Assembly: GCA_019118465.1 (NCBI GenBank)
Contig: DWYX01000015.1
Span: 1 to 43,086 of the forward strand
Length of the DNA stretch: 43,086 bases
Direction of reading: 5' to 3'
From: Candidatus Limosilactobacillus faecipullorum
GTDB lineage: Bacteria; Bacillota; Bacilli; Lactobacillales; Lactobacillaceae
The stretch's first letter is position 1. Every line of letters begins with the position of its first letter. The notes below the pieces were generated by a model. The model did no database searches. It saw only the letters and a program-made list of their open reading frames with translations, and was not told the origin of the DNA. Below are positions 32,944 to 42,463 of the stretch, in pieces. The position numbers and the translations under genes are program-made.

Positions 32944-35900
32944 ATGGCAGGCTTTAATCCGACTCCAAAACAAAAACAGGTTATTACTGACCAGGGAAAA
33001 GATATTTTAGTCTCAGCCTCAGCAGGATCAGGCAAAACCGCGGTTCTGGTTAGGCGGGTAATCCAGCTGTTGAAAACGCATCCTGACCTAAATATCGATC
33101 AATTCTTATTGGTTACCTTTACTAAGGAAGCCGCAAAAAATATGCGGGACCGGATTCGTAGTGGTCTACTAGCCGAAAATAATGCAACTTTAAAGAAACA
33201 GTTAAGCCGGCTTCCCCTAGCGAATATTAGTACGATCCACGCTTTTTGTGAGCAAGTCATTAAGCAGTATTACTATGTTATTGGCTTGGATCCCAAGTAC
33301 CGCTTGCTTACTGATGATACGGAAGAAAACCTCCTCCGGGACCAAGTTTGGAATGATTTACAAGAGGAATACCTAGCTAAGGACGACCAATTTAAGCGAC
33401 TCAAAGAAGCTTTTCAGGATCCAAAGAGTAATGTTGGGGAAGGCTTGGCTGATGTCGTAATTCGCTTAGACGGGATTGCGAACGCTCAGGCACACCCCAA
33501 TGGTTGGCTGAAGCAACTAATGGCGGCCTATCAGATTGAGCCGGACGGTTTAATGGCAAGTCCGTTTTTCCAAGACCATGTCTTAAAAGTAGTCTTTGAT
33601 GAATTAGACCAACTCCGCCATGGGTTAGCCGATTTGATCGATGCCATTCCAGATGACCCAGGCTTTGAAAAAGCATTAACTGCTGTCCAAGCTGATAGTG
33701 ACCAGGTAGAGACAATTGCTGATCAACTAGAACAGGGGAATTGGGATGCAGCGGTAGAACAAGTCCAAGAGCCAAAGTTTAAAACCTGGGGAACCAAGGG
33801 ATTAGACGAAGCTGATAAAGCCTTGGCCGACAATTTAAAAGCTCAGCGGGATGCCTTAAAAGAGCAATTTAAGGCATCCTTGCCCAAGTATTTGTTGGCG
33901 AGTGAAGCGGTGATGGAAAAAAGAATCCAAATCGCCGCAATCTATTTAAGGCAGTTAATTACGATCACCCAAGAATTCCGACAACGGTATCAAGGGGTTA
34001 AACAAGCTCAGCACCTCCTTGACTTTCCTGACTTGGAACACTATGCTTACCAGATTTTAACGACTGATTCAAACGAAGGTCGGCAAGCCCAAGCTCAGCT
34101 CCGCCATCATTATCGGGAAATTATGGTCGATGAATATCAAGATACGAACGGTATCCAAGATGAACTAGTTAAGCAACTTCATGATCCAGAATTCAACCAC
34201 CTTTTCATGGTGGGGGATGTTAAGCAATCGATTTATCGCTTTCGGCAAGCTGATCCAACTTTATTTTTAGATCGTTATCGAGAATATTCTGGTTCCGCCC
34301 CTGAGAACGAGGCGATTGTACTTGCTGAAAACTTCCGGTCAATGGAAAGCGTGACGAGCTTTGTTAACTTGGTCTTTACTCAATTAATGGATGAGGACCT
34401 TGGTGAAATGGCCTATGATGACGATGCCCAATTAAAGTATGCGGCTAAACGGTATGAGGCCGCCGCTAATCCTCGTCCAGCCACGGAAATGTTACTTTAT
34501 AACGCTGCGGAAAAAGATGAGGTTCCGGATCCGGAGATTGAACACTACGTGGAACGGCAGGTTAACGATGCTAATGCCGGGGAAGTTTGGCTAATCGGAA
34601 TGCGGATTCGCCAAATGCTTGACCGCAAAGAATTGATTTATGATCAAAAGACGGATCAAATGCGGCCAATTCAACCGCAAGACATTGCAATCTTAGCCCG
34701 GACGAAAACGTTGAACAACCAAATTGTTGAACAATTCGCTCGGTTGGAAATCCCGGTTGTGGTTCACGATGTTAAAAACTACTTTAAAGCTACCGAAGTC
34801 CAAACGATCTTGGCTTTATTAAAGATTATTGATAATCCAGCTCAAGATATTCCACTTGTAACGGTCCTCCGTTCGCCGATGTACGGATTTACAGAACGGG
34901 AATTAGCCTTTATCCGGATTCATCACCGGCATACAGACTTTTATTCAGCCTTGATTAAGTTAAAGGCAATGTTGGCAGATAAAGAACAAAAGAAAAAGTT
35001 AGAAGCTGAATGGGAAGCTTGGGATCTCGAAGCTTCAACTAAGGTTGGGCCAAAACAAACTAATTTTGCAACCTTTGCTGGTAAAGTAACTACCTTTTTA
35101 AAGCAATTAAGTCATTTCCAACAAGTTGCTGAACAACAGGCTTTGGTCGACTTGGTTTGGCAAATTTATCAAACCACTGATTACCTCGACTATGTTGCTG
35201 CGATGCCGGGAGGAAGTCAGCGCCAAGCCAATCTTCATGCCTTTTACCAACGGGCAAACGAATATGAGCAGGGAAGCTTCCGGGGCCTATACCAATTCAT
35301 TAACTTTATTGAGCGGTTGCAACGACGGAACGATGATCTTGCTCAAGCACCGGTAGAAGTGGTTGGGGACGCAGTCAACGTTATGACGATTCACGGGAGT
35401 AAAGGGCTCCAGTTTCCAGTGGTCTTCTTGGTTAATAGTAGCCACCAGTTTAATAAGCAAAATCAAAGTGCCCCGATTATTGTTAATCCTCACGACGAGA
35501 TGATTGGTTTACAGTTTAGTGAGCCATATCAAGATGATCCAGTGATTCGTTACCGGTTTGACCTTCCTCAACGGGAAATTGTGCTTCAATCCCTAACGAA
35601 ACAGGAACGGGCCGAAGAAATGCGGCTGTTGTACGTAGCGTTAACGCGGGCAGAACAACGATTGATTATTACGGCTGGTATTAAGCAAGCTCCGGAGAAA
35701 TTAATTACCAATTGGCAGGTTGCTGCTAATGATCAAAAGCTCGTTTTAGGAGCGAATGTCCGCTTAAAAGCCCGGTCGATGCTTGATTGGTTAGGGGTGA
35801 CTCTTTGTCGGACCGGCTTGCTTTCACCGGCCCAATTTGAAAGTGACGCCACTTGGCCAACGATGCCAAACCTAGAAGCCACGACAAAACTACAATTTAA

Positions 35901-36756
35901 AATTTATACTGCTAACCAGGTGGAAGCCGAACTAAACGCCCTTAAGGCTGTTCGAAGTGACCAGGTTCTAGCAACGGAAAAGACATCGTTAAGCCGAGAA
36001 GAACGAGCCTTTATTAATAAGACTATGACGATGGAATATCCGCATGATACAGCAACCCGGACGACGGCTTACCAATCTGTTTCAGCGGTAAAAGAAGTCT
36101 TTGCTAACCAGGATCCGGATGAAGCCCGGATGGGACATATAACTTTTGATCAAACAGTTGCCAAAGAAGAAGGTCGGTATTTGCGGGGCGAATTTGGGCA
36201 ACCCGACTTTATTAGCGCAGAACCAACCAGTCCAAGCCCAACCTTAGTGGGGACAGCCACTCACTTAGTTTTCCAAAAACTAGATCTGACCAAGGGTGAG
36301 GTGACTGCTGAGATGGTCACTGCTTTGATTGATCGTTTGGTAGCGAGTGGCTTGATTGAACGTACTCAAATTGGCGAAAACATCAACGTTGATGGAATTG
36401 TTAATTTTTATCAAACTGAGTTAGGCCAACAGATCTTAGCAAACCCAACGGCTGTGGAACGAGAAAAGCCATTCTCGATGTTGTTAAATGGTCATGATCT
36501 GTTTAAAAATTTAAATGCTGAGGACGGGGAACTTTTAATCCACGGGATTATTGACGGTTATTTAATGACTTCAAAAGGAATTATCATTTTTGATTACAAA
36601 ACAGATGAATTAAAGGCAAAGGGAATTCAAGGAATCAAGGATCAATACCAAGGGCAGGTTCATTTGTATGCGGATGCCCTTCACCAAATGACGGGATTGC
36701 CAATTTTAAAACAATATCTTTACCTAGTAAGAATTGGTGAATTAGTCGAAGTGTAG
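32944..36756 (+). CDS. rexA: ATP-dependent helicase/nuclease subunit A (AddA/RexA)
   Basis: This 1270-aa UvrD-type helicase has a fused nuclease. It shows Walker A SASAGSGKTAVLV (about 22-34), FTKEAAKNMRDRI (motif Ia), DEYQDTN (Walker B, about 397), GDVKQSIYRFRQADP (motif III), MTIHGSKGLQFPVVF (motif V), LYVALTRAEQRL (motif VI), and the C-terminal nuclease signature IHGIIDGYL with DYKTD (about 1200-1220). With RexB it resects double-strand ends and loads RecA after a Chi sequence. Start ATG follows AAGGA in the end of rexB. Confidence 0.97.
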   Translation: MAGFNPTPKQKQVITDQGKDILVSASAGSGKTAVLVRRVIQLLKTHPDLNIDQFLLVTFTKEAAKNMRDRIRSGLLAENNATLKKQLSRLPLANISTIHAFCEQVIKQYYYVIGLDPKYRLLTDDTEENLLRDQVWNDLQEEYLAKDDQFKRLKEAFQDPKSNVGEGLADVVIRLDGIANAQAHPNGWLKQLMAAYQIEPDGLMASPFFQDHVLKVVFDELDQLRHGLADLIDAIPDDPGFEKALTAVQADSDQVETIADQLEQGNWDAAVEQVQEPKFKTWGTKGLDEADKALADNLKAQRDALKEQFKASLPKYLLASEAVMEKRIQIAAIYLRQLITITQEFRQRYQGVKQAQHLLDFPDLEHYAYQILTTDSNEGRQAQAQLRHHYREIMVDEYQDTNGIQDELVKQLHDPEFNHLFMVGDVKQSIYRFRQADPTLFLDRYREYSGSAPENEAIVLAENFRSMESVTSFVNLVFTQLMDEDLGEMAYDDDAQLKYAAKRYEAAANPRPATEMLLYNAAEKDEVPDPEIEHYVERQVNDANAGEVWLIGMRIRQMLDRKELIYDQKTDQMRPIQPQDIAILARTKTLNNQIVEQFARLEIPVVVHDVKNYFKATEVQTILALLKIIDNPAQDIPLVTVLRSPMYGFTERELAFIRIHHRHTDFYSALIKLKAMLADKEQKKKLEAEWEAWDLEASTKVGPKQTNFATFAGKVTTFLKQLSHFQQVAEQQALVDLVWQIYQTTDYLDYVAAMPGGSQRQANLHAFYQRANEYEQGSFRGLYQFINFIERLQRRNDDLAQAPVEVVGDAVNVMTIHGSKGLQFPVVFLVNSSHQFNKQNQSAPIIVNPHDEMIGLQFSEPYQDDPVIRYRFDLPQREIVLQSLTKQERAEEMRLLYVALTRAEQRLIITAGIKQAPEKLITNWQVAANDQKLVLGANVRLKARSMLDWLGVTLCRTGLLSPAQFESDATWPTMPNLEATTKLQFKIYTANQVEAELNALKAVRSDQVLATEKTSLSREERAFINKTMTMEYPHDTATRTTAYQSVSAVKEVFANQDPDEARMGHITFDQTVAKEEGRYLRGEFGQPDFISAEPTSPSPTLVGTATHLVFQKLDLTKGEVTAEMVTALIDRLVASGLIERTQIGENINVDGIVNFYQTELGQQILANPTAVEREKPFSMLLNGHDLFKNLNAEDGELLIHGIIDGYLMTSKGIIIFDYKTDELKAKGIQGIKDQYQGQVHLYADALHQMTGLPILKQYLYLVRIGELVEV

Positions 36757-36824
36757 TATCCTTATAAGTGTGAATTCTTTTAGCGAAAAATAATTAGTTC
36801 GTTTGAAAACTGGAGGAAACAATT

Positions 36825-37577
36825 GTGAAAAAAGTAGTACTACTATCAGCAACTATCCTAGCCGGGATTGCCTTAGTAGGTTGTGGAAAGACTAGTAGCT
36901 CATCAAATACTGGTTCGACGACCGGCAATGAAATGACGGAACAATATACCAAGGCGGAATATGCAGTGATGGCTTACATGAAGACTGGGGATATTTCAGC
37001 CAAGGATTTGAAGAAGGACGCTGACAATTTGACCTTAAAGCACAAGGGAAACAAGTACACCATTACGAATGATGTTCAATCCTTTGTTTGTGAAATCAGC
37101 GGTAGTAAGGTTAAGGTGACCTTGCAAGACGCAGATGGCAAAAAGTTGAGTACGGTCAGCTACACGAAGAAGGCTTTAGCCAAGAGCTACCAGAATGATC
37201 TTGAAACGATCGACAAGGTTATCAGCAAGTTACAAGATACTAAGGACGAATCCTCTTCATCCTCATCATCTTCTGAATCAAGTGGTAACACGAGCTCAAG
37301 TTCTCAATCTTCAAGCTCAGCTAGTTCTTCAAGTGCTAGCTCAAGTAGTAAGGGAAGTAACAGTTCACAAGGTGGTAACAGCACTGGCACGTCAACTGGA
37401 AGCGGTAGTCACACTAGTGGTAATAGTGGTTACAGCGGTGGCTCAACGAGCAACTACAGTGGTGGTTATAGCGGTAATAGTAATGGCGGAGGATCGAATT
37501 CTGGTTTAAGCCAAGATTTACCAAGTGGTGGTACTGGCGCACCAGTAGATGATGGTACTGGGGCTCCAGTTGATTAA
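36825..37577 (+). CDS. Ser/Gly-rich lipoprotein, unknown function
   Basis: This 250-aa exported lipoprotein has signal peptide MKKVVLLSATILAGIALVGC with the lipobox LVGC (Cys20). A small folded domain follows (about 38-120, with TEQYTKAEYAVMAYMKTGDI), then about 50 residues dominated by serine and a Gly/Ser/Asn/Tyr-rich tail ending in the repeat TGAPVDD / TGAPVD. The tail is likely an extended wall-spanning stalk. The GTG start has GGAGG 8 nt upstream. No family is recognised with confidence; similar lipoproteins with a conserved N-terminal domain and variable Ser tails occur in lactobacilli. Confidence 0.8.
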   Translation: MKKVVLLSATILAGIALVGCGKTSSSSNTGSTTGNEMTEQYTKAEYAVMAYMKTGDISAKDLKKDADNLTLKHKGNKYTITNDVQSFVCEISGSKVKVTLQDADGKKLSTVSYTKKALAKSYQNDLETIDKVISKLQDTKDESSSSSSSSESSGNTSSSSQSSSSASSSSASSSSKGSNSSQGGNSTGTSTGSGSHTSGNSGYSGGSTSNYSGGYSGNSNGGGSNSGLSQDLPSGGTGAPVDDGTGAPVD

Positions 37578-37622
37578 GCTAAAATATAATTGCTAAATTT
37601 GTGGTTTTCCATACGGAATTTA

Positions 37623-37664
37623 ATGGCTATATCGGAGTGAATTTCTTTCGATATGGCTATTTTT
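37623..37664 (+). terminator. Terminator after the lipoprotein gene
   Basis: ATGGCTATATCG pairs with CGATATGGCTAT (12 bp, two G-U pairs) across a 14-nt loop, followed by a T run. Confidence 0.85.
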
Positions 37665-37776
37665 CATTTCACCAAAAATTTTTCAAAGAAGAAGTGACGC
37701 AACCAAATTAATTCCTCCCAAAAAAACTCAACAATTTCCATTAAACCGGGAATTCGGATGCGAAGGTAGCGATAGA

Positions 37777-37893
37777 TAATTTAGTGGGGAATGTTCACAA
37801 AAGAAACGGGAATCCTAAATTAGTGAAAAACAGGGCGGAAATTCCTTTCGAGTTCGCTCGGATTAAAGTTCGCTTTTGCGCAATTCAAAAGCG
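37777..37893 (+). other. Unassigned leader region with two hairpins upstream of purA
   Basis: TAATTTAG (37777-37784) pairs with CTAAATTA (37815-37822), and CGCTTTTG (37871-37878) pairs with CAAAAGCG (37886-37893). No frame with a ribosome-binding site is present. The stretch 37665-38054 is otherwise empty of genes. It may be an untranslated RNA or a decayed region. Confidence 0.35.
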
Positions 37894-37931
37894 CTTGTGA
37901 AGGGCTGTGAAGGAATTTTGACCAAATAAAG

Positions 37932-37968
37932 TTGAACGTTCCAAAAATTGAATTCTAAAATTGTTCGA
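37932..37968. promoter_or_regulatory. Candidate PurR operator upstream of purA
   Basis: TTGAAC (37932-37937) and GTTCGATAA (37963-37971) form an imperfect inverted pair 25 nt apart. The layout resembles the two PurBoxes (CGAAC..GTTCG) of Bacillus pur operons. The right half is good (CGAACAAT on the minus strand); the left half is weak. Confidence 0.4.
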
Positions 37969-38054
37969 TAAAATGGTTGAAAAATCAAAGACGATTCGGT
38001 AGGATAATTAAGTAAGTATGTGCTTATAAATTTAAGCTAATGAGGTGGAAAAAC

Positions 38055-39344
38055 ATGGCATCTGTAGTAGTTGTTGGTAGCCAATGGGGTGACGAAGGGA
38101 AGGGTAAGATTACGGATTACCTTTGCCAGACCGCCACGATGGTCGTTCGGTCACAAGGTGGAAACAACGCCGGCCACTCAATTGTTTTTCACGGGAAAAA
38201 GTATGGGTTACGCCTGATGCCATCGGGAATCTTTGGGGATGATACCTTAGCCGTGATTGGGAATGGGGTTGTAGTAAATCCTAAGTCCTTGTTAGATGAA
38301 ATCCACTATCTTAATTCTGAAGGGATTGCGACGGACAACCTTCGGATTTCTAACCGGGCCCACGTGGTAATGCCTTACCATATTTTGTTAGATGAATATC
38401 AAGAAGAAGCAAAGGGTGACCACAAGGTTGGGACGACCAAGAATGGGATTGGCCCGGCTTATGTAGATAAGGTTGCCCGGGTTGGGATCCGGATGTGTGA
38501 TTTGCTAGAAAAGGACACCTTTGCGGAAAAATTAAAGCTTAACTTAGCTGAGAAGAATACTTTGTTTGCCAAGGTTTATGACAAGCCAGCACTTGATTTT
38601 GACCAATTGTTTGAAGAGTTTTACGCTTACGGCCAAGAACTCGCTCAATACGTTACTGATACGGCAATCTTAGTTGATGAAGCGCTAGATAAGGGGGAAC
38701 GGGTTCTCTTTGAAGGGGCCCAAGGGACGATGCTTGATATCGATGCTGGAACCTACCCATACGTAACTTCATCAACCCCAGTCGCTGGGGGAGCTGCTAC
38801 GGGAGCCGGGGTTGGCCCTAACAAGCTTCAAACGGTTGTTGGAATCTGCAAGGCTTACACTACCCGGGTTGGGGAAGGACCTTTCCCAACTGAATTGTTT
38901 GATGAAGTTGGCGACCAACTACGGGAAACTGGTCATGAATACGGGACGGTAACTGGTCGGCCACGGCGGATTGGTTGGTTTGATAGTGTTGCTATGCGGC
39001 ATGCTGTTCGGGTCGATGGGATTAACTACCTTTCCTTAAACCTCCTCGATGTTTTGACCGGTCAAAAGACGATTAAGATTGCGACCGCATACGAACTCGA
39101 TGGTAAGCAAATTGACTTCTATCCCGCTAGCCTAAAGCAACTCGCTGCTGCTAAACCGGTTTATGAAGAATTGCCAGGTTGGGATGAGGATATCACCCAC
39201 GCTAAGCAAATTAGCGATCTTCCTGCCAATGCCCAAGCCTTTTTGAAGCGGGTAGAAGAACTTACTCACGCTAAACTTGCGACGGTTTCTGTTGGTCCAG
39301 ACCGGGATCAAACCATTATTGTGGATGATCCTTGGAAAGCCTAA
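38055..39344 (+). CDS. purA: Adenylosuccinate synthetase
   Basis: This 429-aa enzyme joins IMP and aspartate with GTP hydrolysis in the first step from IMP to AMP. The P-loop-like [11 protein letters not shown] lies at residues 8-18, followed by the IMP-binding GGNNAGH and [29 protein letters not shown], and [10 protein letters not shown]. The ATG at 38055 has GAGGTGG upstream; the extra N-terminal residues of the longer frame are not conserved. It is a single-gene unit with a long upstream region. Confidence 0.97.
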   Translation: MASVVVVGSQWGDEGKGKITDYLCQTATMVVRSQGGNNAGHSIVFHGKKYGLRLMPSGIFGDDTLAVIGNGVVVNPKSLLDEIHYLNSEGIATDNLRISNRAHVVMPYHILLDEYQEEAKGDHKVGTTKNGIGPAYVDKVARVGIRMCDLLEKDTFAEKLKLNLAEKNTLFAKVYDKPALDFDQLFEEFYAYGQELAQYVTDTAILVDEALDKGERVLFEGAQGTMLDIDAGTYPYVTSSTPVAGGAATGAGVGPNKLQTVVGICKAYTTRVGEGPFPTELFDEVGDQLRETGHEYGTVTGRPRRIGWFDSVAMRHAVRVDGINYLSLNLLDVLTGQKTIKIATAYELDGKQIDFYPASLKQLAAAKPVYEELPGWDEDITHAKQISDLPANAQAFLKRVEELTHAKLATVSVGPDRDQTIIVDDPWKA

Positions 39345-39353
39345 GCATGAATC

Positions 39354-39422
39354 AAGCTAACTAAACATATATGAAGTTAGCTTTACCATATCCTCTTCGA
39401 TATTTTGCTTAAAAAAGAGGAT
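39354..39422. terminator. Two hairpins after purA
   Basis: AAGCTAAC (39354-39361) pairs with GTTAGCTT (39376-39383). ATCCTCTT pairs with AAGAGGAT (39390-39422). Neither has a classical T tail on the plus strand, so either or both may terminate weakly. Confidence 0.45.
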
Positions 39423-39522
39423 GAGCAGAAACTACTAAGGTCACTAATTTAAAGGTTGAAACGTAGTCGACACAACTTAGGGAGTTTGCGATGTAAGAAA
39501 GTATGGTCCTTATAGATAAGTC

Positions 39523-39694
39523 GAGGTCGGAAGAAGCTCGACGGTCTGGCAAGGATAAGGAGAACGAAGGTTGATTAGTAAGACTTGTTCTTTTATTCGA
39601 ATTTATCCTCTAAGGCGTGGTTTTTGACCGCAGTTTCTGTGTAACATTTGGAAATGCGAGAAGGGCTGGGAAGAAACACGAGTTTCTTCCCAGC
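39523..39694 (+). repeat. Structured 3'-UTR element, full copy after purA
   Basis: In order it has GAGGTCGGAAGAAGCTCGAC, then the helix AGGATAA/TTATCCT enclosing AGAAC/GTTCT, then TCTAAGGCGTGG, the core GTTTCTGTGTAACATTTGGA, and a hairpin GCTGGGAAGAAAC/GTTTCTTCCCAGC (39665-39694). It aligns along its full length with the minus-strand copy at 26553-26735. The paired bases change together while the single-stranded core is kept. Confidence 0.75.
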
Positions 39695-39781
39695 TTGGTC
39701 TTATCATAAGCAGGTAAACTGCTAACGATAATTTGGCTACGGTAGCCAAGAGGACATTACCTTCTTTATAGTCGGTACTAT

Positions 39782-39860
39782 CCCATTCGGCCTTGCATAG
39801 ACTCACAGGTGCCAAGCGAGTTGCCTAGTTCCAACGTTCCCTAGCTAATGGCTGAGACTT
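39782..39860 (-). repeat. Diverged intergenic repeat, copy D2
   Basis: On the minus strand it shares AAGTCT..GCCATTAGC, GGAACGTTG and a trailing roughly 45-nt block with 11654-11735. The hairpin formed by the first block keeps pairing partly through a G-C to A-U change. The identity of the element is unknown. The region 39695-39985 has no supported gene. Confidence 0.5.
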
Positions 39861-39911
39861 TTTTCACCTCCTGAAGTTGGAAAAACGTTTTAACCAAAGT
39901 CAATGAAATAT

Positions 39912-39940
39912 TTGACACTCCTTGAAATGACGGGTACACT
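39912..39940 (+). promoter_or_regulatory. Promoter of the pyrR-pyrF-pyrE operon
   Basis: TTGACA (39912-39917), 17 nt and TACACT (39935-39940) form a near-consensus promoter, 46 nt ahead of the pyrR start. Confidence 0.8.
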
Positions 39941-39952
39941 TGATCAAAATAA

Positions 39953-40528
<576 letters not shown>

Positions 40529-40547
40529 TATCCACTGTTTAATTTGC

Positions 40548-40623
40548 TCCAGAGAGGGTGACAATGGTGGGCGGCTTTTTCGCCACCCAAAAGCGGTCCT
40601 CTTTGGAGGATCGCTTTTTTTGA
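40548..40623 (+). promoter_or_regulatory. PyrR-dependent attenuator between pyrR and pyrF
   Basis: TCCAGAGAGGGTG (40548-40560) matches the conserved PyrR-binding loop (UCCAGAGAGGYU). A middle hairpin follows (GGTGG with CCACC), then an 11-bp terminator AAGCGGTCCTC/GAGGATCGCTT and TTTTTTT (40591-40621). When PyrR-UMP binds, the terminator can form and pyrF-pyrE expression drops. Confidence 0.85.
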
Positions 40624-40638
40624 AATGGAGGAAGAAAA

Positions 40639-41361
40639 ATGCAACGTTTTGCACCGATGGTAGCGATCGATGTGGCAACAAAGGCGGTAGCGGTTGACTT
40701 ATTTGACCAGCTAGAAACTGCTACGCCGAAACCAATTGTGAAGTTGGGGATGGAATTGTACTACACCGCAGGTCCGGACATTATTCGCTTAGCTCGTCAA
40801 CGGGGGTTTAAGGTTTTTCTTGATTTAAAGTTGTACGACATTCCCAATACAGTAGGTCGAGCGATGAAAGGACTTGGTAAGCTTGGGGTTTCGTTTGTAA
40901 CCGTCCATGCTGCCGGAGGAAAAGAAATGCTTCAAGCAGCCCTAGATGGACTAGAAGCAGGGGCGAGCGCGGTGAACCTCCCACTTCCTAATCTTTTGGC
41001 AATTACCGAATTGACTTCAATTAATCAACAAATTATGAATGAGGAACAGGGGATTCCAGGGGAATTGGTAACAACCGTTCAACGGTATGCTAAGTTAGCC
41101 GATGAAGTTGGTTTGGCGGGAGTGGTTTGTTCGGCCCAAGAAGTTACGGCGATTCGGCAAGTAACGAGTGCTGGTTTTTACTGTGTTACGCCGGGGATCC
41201 GTCCGGTTGGAAGTGCTAAAGGTGATCAAAAGCGGGTAGTAACGCCAGCTCAGGCTCATCAATTAGGGGCAAATGCGATTGTCTGCGGGCGACCAATTAC
41301 TCAAGCTGAATCAGTTAGGGATGCATACGAAGCAATTGCAAAAGAATTTTTGGAGGGATAA
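40639..41361 (+). CDS. pyrF: Orotidine 5'-phosphate decarboxylase
   Basis: This 240-aa TIM-barrel enzyme converts OMP to UMP. The catalytic DLKLYDIPNT motif is at about 60-69, preceded by KLGMELYY and followed by TVHAAGG and the phosphate-binding TPGIRP and GRPITQA. ATG has GGAGG upstream. pyrE begins 2 nt after its stop. Confidence 0.97.
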   Translation: MQRFAPMVAIDVATKAVAVDLFDQLETATPKPIVKLGMELYYTAGPDIIRLARQRGFKVFLDLKLYDIPNTVGRAMKGLGKLGVSFVTVHAAGGKEMLQAALDGLEAGASAVNLPLPNLLAITELTSINQQIMNEEQGIPGELVTTVQRYAKLADEVGLAGVVCSAQEVTAIRQVTSAGFYCVTPGIRPVGSAKGDQKRVVTPAQAHQLGANAIVCGRPITQAESVRDAYEAIAKEFLEG

Positions 41362-41363
41362 TC

Positions 41364-42008
41364 ATGATTGGGCAACGTGAAATTGTAGCAAAAAACTTAC
41401 TTGATATTAAGGCGGTGGCTTTACGGCCAAACGAACCATTTACCTGGGCGAGTGGTTTAAAAGCGCCAATTTACACTGATAATCGCCTGACGATTTCTTA
41501 TCCTTGGGTCCGGCGGAATATTTATATTGGAATGATCGACCGGATTAAGCATAACTTTGGGGTTGAAAATGTCGATGTAATCGCTGGAACCGCAACGGCA
41601 GGGATTCCCCACGCAACCCTAGTAGCTGAACGCCTCCAAAAACCATTAATCTATGTTCGCTCCAAGCCAAAGGATCATGGTCAAGGTCGCCAAATCGAAG
41701 GAGTTCTTAAGCCAGGACAAAAGGTAGTTGTAATAGATGACTTATTATCAACTGGTGGAAGTGTTTTAAACGCAGTGAAGGCAGTGCAAGCTGCTGGTGG
41801 CGAAGTTCTGGGGGTTGTTGCCATCTTCTCCTATGAATTACCAGCTTTAACGACCAACTTTGCGGCAGTTGGGTTACCATTCTATACTGTGACGAATTAC
41901 AGTACCTTAATTGAAGAAGCTTTAAAACAAGGCTTAGTAACTGACGAAGAAAAAGCTTCTTTGCATGCTTGGCGAGAAGATCCTAAAACGTGGTCTGCTA
42001 ATCATTAA
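41364..42008 (+). CDS. pyrE: Orotate phosphoribosyltransferase
   Basis: This 214-aa enzyme makes OMP from orotate and PRPP. It shows FTWASGLKAPIYTDNR near the start, KPKDHGQGRQIEG as the flexible catalytic loop, and the PRPP motif VVVIDDLLSTGGSVL (about 116-130). It ends the pyrR-pyrF-pyrE operon. pyrB, pyrC, carA, carB and pyrD, which often lie between pyrR and pyrF in lactobacilli, are absent here. Confidence 0.97.
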   Translation: MIGQREIVAKNLLDIKAVALRPNEPFTWASGLKAPIYTDNRLTISYPWVRRNIYIGMIDRIKHNFGVENVDVIAGTATAGIPHATLVAERLQKPLIYVRSKPKDHGQGRQIEGVLKPGQKVVVIDDLLSTGGSVLNAVKAVQAAGGEVLGVVAIFSYELPALTTNFAAVGLPFYTVTNYSTLIEEALKQGLVTDEEKASLHAWREDPKTWSANH

Positions 42009-42018
42009 ATCAAGTTCC

Positions 42019-42064
42019 AAACGTTAGTAGTTACAGAGTTTCGACTTTGCTACTAACGTTTTTA
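42019..42064 (+). terminator. Terminator after pyrE
   Basis: AAACGTTAGTAG (42019-42030) pairs perfectly with CTACTAACGTTT (42050-42061), followed by a T run. Confidence 0.93.
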
Positions 42065-42095
42065 AAATTTTTGACAGTTTTTTTGAAAAAAGGTG

Positions 42096-42302
42096 TTGAC
42101 GAAACAGAGGAAGACCGGTATAGTTATATATCGTTGTCACCGCAACAAAGCGTCAGTCGCTTGGTGATGACCACAAATCATTTCGAAATTGTTGTTGACA
42201 GTTGCTTAATGATTTGCTATTATACAAGAGTTGTCGCTGAGTGATGATTCAAGAACTTCTTCAAAAAAGTTCTTGACAATCGGTTGAGCGATTTGATAAA
42301 AT
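42096..42302 (+). promoter_or_regulatory. Three tandem rRNA promoters
   Basis: P1: TTGACG (42096-42101), 17 nt, TATAGT (42119-42124). P2: TTGACA (42195-42200), 17 nt, TATTAT (42218-42223). P3: TTGACA (42273-42278), 18 nt, TAAAAT (42297-42302). An 8-bp inverted repeat AAGAACTT/AAGTTCTT (42251-42274) overlaps the -35 of P3. Confidence 0.85.
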
Positions 42303-42335
42303 GATCAAGTCGCTAACTTCTAGTGACAAACGGTA

Positions 42336-42352
42336 GACCTTTGAAAACTGAA
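42336..42352 (+). promoter_or_regulatory. boxA-like antitermination element of the rRNA leader
   Basis: AGACCTTTGAAAACTGA resembles the boxA (TCTTTGAAAAC-type) sequences of Gram-positive rRNA leaders. It lies about 110 nt before 16S. Confidence 0.5.
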
Positions 42353-42463
42353 TAAAGTTTCGACGAATCAAATGTGTAGGGTCTTTGATCTTATGATCGA
42401 AGCAAAACATTTGCGAAGTCAATTCGCTTAATTTATTTTTGAGAGCTATCTCAAATTCTTATT

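Noticed and set aside
37195..37509. 104-codon alternative frame inside the lipoprotein tail
   Set aside because: It arises from reading the Ser/Gly repeats in another frame and has no ribosome-binding site.
39603..39815. 70-codon minus-strand frame over the purA-pyrR interval
   Set aside because: It runs through the terminator hairpin and two repeat elements and has no ribosome-binding site.
42047..42244. 65-codon frame over the rRNA promoters
   Set aside because: It overlaps the pyrE terminator and two rRNA promoters, so it is not coding.
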